Below are positions 62,648 through 64,000 of a stretch of 64,000 bases of DNA, piece by piece. Positions within the stretch are counted from its first letter, which is position 1; each line of letters starts with the position of its first letter. This stretch comes from Allium sativum (lineage: Eukaryota; Streptophyta; Magnoliopsida; Asparagales; Amaryllidaceae), in NCBI GenBank assembly GCA_030737875.1, contig CM060909.1:393523065-393587064 (forward strand), written 5' to 3'. Made by a program: the position numbers and the translations under genes. The notes under the pieces are model-generated. The model ran no database searches. It saw nothing but the letters and a program-made list of their open reading frames with translations, and was not told the origin of the DNA.

Positions 62648-64000
62648 CTATTTAGATTTGGAATGAGCCTTGGATTTCTTGGCGGCTTTCTCCGCATCTT
62701 TTGCTTCTTTCTCAGCTTCGGTCAAGATTCGTTTGGACTTCTTTTTTCCTGAAGATGCGGTGCTGGAGCCAGTAGACTTCTTCCCGGAGGGCGGGGCACT
62801 GGAATCAAGAGAAGATTTTTTAGCGAGTTCTTCCGTAATAGATCTAGTTGAGAGCTTAACAACTAACCTTGATCCCGCATCCACGACTGCGAGGGGTTTG
62901 AGGACTTCGGGGTCTAGCTCTTCAGCTTTTAATTGCAACCGCTTGTCTTGATCAGCCTTCATTGCAGCCAAGGTAACGTCATCAGCGCTTTTTGACTCCC
63001 CGGTTATTGCAACTTATGGTTCCTCTCCATGCCCCCCGTCTCCGCCGTCGTCCTTTAAAGCTGCTATCGTTTCTTCATCATGGGGAGTGGTGACCTTAGT
63101 TGGCTCACTTCCTTCTCCCAAGTCTATAGAAGCAGCCTTGTCATCCCCTTTTTTGGCCCCATCTGCGGGCTTTGTCCCAGTGGCAGCTCCTTGAGCTGCA
63201 TCTGTCTTTTCGGATGATTCGACACCTACAGAATGAGAAGCAACAGTTATCAACTCTGGTGAAACCAATGGGTCTCTCATCGTATGTTCAATCACATAGC
63301 GAAAGGTAGTAATAGCTTTGGCAAATTAAGGAGAAAAGATGGGGATACCTTCCGAAGACTTCTCGGCGGGGGTGACTACTACCTCTGGGGCTATTTCAGG
63401 AATAGGGGATAGTAAAGTTGTTCGGGGAATTCCCGGATTTTCGGGATCATACCCTTCTACTTCGGGAGTTGCAGGGGAAGAGGAAGAGGAACCAGCTTCG
63501 AGAATGGTTTTTTGTTTAGACTTCTGTCTCTCTTCTTCCATGGCCTCAGCAATAAGGCGGCGCCCTTCAGCTAGGCGCTCCGGTTCATCATCTCTCAAGT
63601 ATTTCTACATCAGTTTATCCTCATCGAGGGAATCGACCTTAAGTTCCTCTTTTTCCCACTCAACGATTTGATTCCATACTTGAACCAGAGTGGATGGGTA
63701 GTCCTCGATCCAAGAAATGTTTCGACGACAAATAATGTGTGCGAAGAATTCAATCATTAGCTCGCCGAAGCCCTGAATATCAGCCTCCGCCTCTGATAGT
63801 TGCTTGCGGGCTTCCTCCGCAGATTTAATAGCACATTCTACATTGCCCTCGGCCAGGGCAGCCCTATTCTCTGCCTCCAACAGCTTTGAAGCCAAGTCGG
63901 CATTCTTCTTTTCTAATTCAGCACTCCTCTCTGCTAGCTCGGCGTTTTTCCGTTCAAGCTCAGCATAAGCAAGGTGTGTCTTAGCAGCTTCTGACTTGGC
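62648..64000 (-). pseudogene. Antisense accessory ORF of D2, coiled-coil and Lys-rich, two in-frame stops, N-terminus off the window
   Basis: The minus-strand frame is open from 64000 to a TAG at 63605-63607. It stays open in the same frame to 63349, continues after a likely intron (63226-63348), meets a TAA at 63014-63016, and runs in the same frame to a final stop at 62648. Visible parts: a long Ala/Glu/Lys/Leu heptad region (63780-64000, coiled coil), a GFGELMIEFFAHIICRRNIS block with WIEDYP and WNQIVEWEKEE, a Ser/Pro/acidic middle, and a Lys-rich tail (GKKKSKRILTEAEKEAKD...) that could be a nuclear signal. Antisense ORFs between integrase and 3' LTR are known in Tat-lineage elements, and an accessory gene in the 3' internal region of maize Grande is reported to make a nuclear protein. 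Function here is unknown. Confidence 0.75.
63226..63348 (-). other. Likely 123-bp intron of the antisense ORF
   Basis: Minus-strand donor GAAG|GTATCC and acceptor TCTGTAG|GTGTC. Removing it keeps the frame (phase 1) and eliminates the TAA near 63326. The flanking sequence on both sides is in the same acidic/Ser-rich style. Not proven; there is no transcript evidence. Confidence 0.5.

Larger units (their letters stand above)
54509..64000 (+). mobile_element. Tat-lineage Ty3/gypsy retrotransposon D2 (runs off the right edge)
   Basis: 5' LTR 54509-55421, PBS zone, gag, protease, RT, RNase H, second (archaeal-type) RNase H, integrase, hairpin array and antisense ORF. The dual RNase H order, the C-X2-H-X4-H-X4-C knuckle and the absence of a chromodomain after integrase are hallmarks of the Tat lineage (Retand/Ogre/Grande relatives). 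The 3' LTR is outside the window. Coding frames carry one frameshift and three TAG codons, so this copy is not autonomous as it stands. It lies inside D1, with CAAGA (54504-54508) as a possible left target duplication. Confidence 0.9.

Overview
This window is plant repeat DNA. It is AT-rich, has no recognisable host gene, and consists almost entirely of LTR retrotransposons inserted into one another. Three things point to a plant, probably a eudicot (weak inference). The first element type has a primer-binding site complementary to plant initiator tRNA-Met. Its polypurine tract (GGGGACGAAAAGTTTTAAGT then GGGGG) has the form seen in Tekay/Del chromoviruses. The second type encodes a Tat-lineage Ty3/gypsy polyprotein with two RNase H domains and a large antisense ORF.

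Region 1 (342-45995) is one nest, resolved here by six pairs of 5-bp target-site duplications (TSDs). The outermost layer is a 6.2-kb solo LTR of family B (347-45990, TSD ATAAA). A reverse-oriented family A solo LTR sits in it (1719-29045, TSD TAATG). Inside that is a complete but non-coding forward element (8131-28663, TSD ATTTC) with LTRs of about 6.1 kb and an internal domain of only 2.0 kb: a LARD-type (large retrotransposon derivative) non-autonomous element. Its 3' LTR was hit by another 6.35-kb family B solo LTR (18894-25246, TSD GCCTC). The outer LTR was also hit near its 3' end by a reverse solo LTR of a third subfamily, here called C (33841-45906, TSD AATGA). That copy holds a reverse family A solo LTR (36265-41449, TSD ATTTT). 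All three families share termini like TGTAACGACCC...GGGTCGTTACA and a common internal plan: a leader with a GTGAGT-like donor, repeats with self-complementary cores, and a conserved hairpin group near the 3' end.

Region 2 (45996-48897) is about 2.9 kb of unassigned AT-rich DNA with a few degenerate exon-like stretches on the minus strand.

Region 3 (48898-54508) is the 5' part of a decayed Tat-lineage element, D1: a 923-bp LTR, a deleted internal domain with only an RNase H/archaeal-type RNase H remnant, and a long 3' region of hairpin repeats.

Region 4 (54509-64000, runs off the window) is a fuller Tat-lineage element, D2: 5' LTR, gag, protease, RT, degenerate RNase H, second RNase H and integrase. 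These are followed by a hairpin-repeat array and an antisense ORF. The coding frame is broken by one frameshift and three in-frame TAG codons.

In an intact D2-type element the sense polyprotein would supply capsid, protease, RT/RNase H and integrase. The LARD encodes none of these and would need enzymes from a related autonomous element. The best leads are the tandem hairpin arrays with apparent compensatory changes, the conserved 3'-LTR hairpins, and the spliced-looking antisense ORF.
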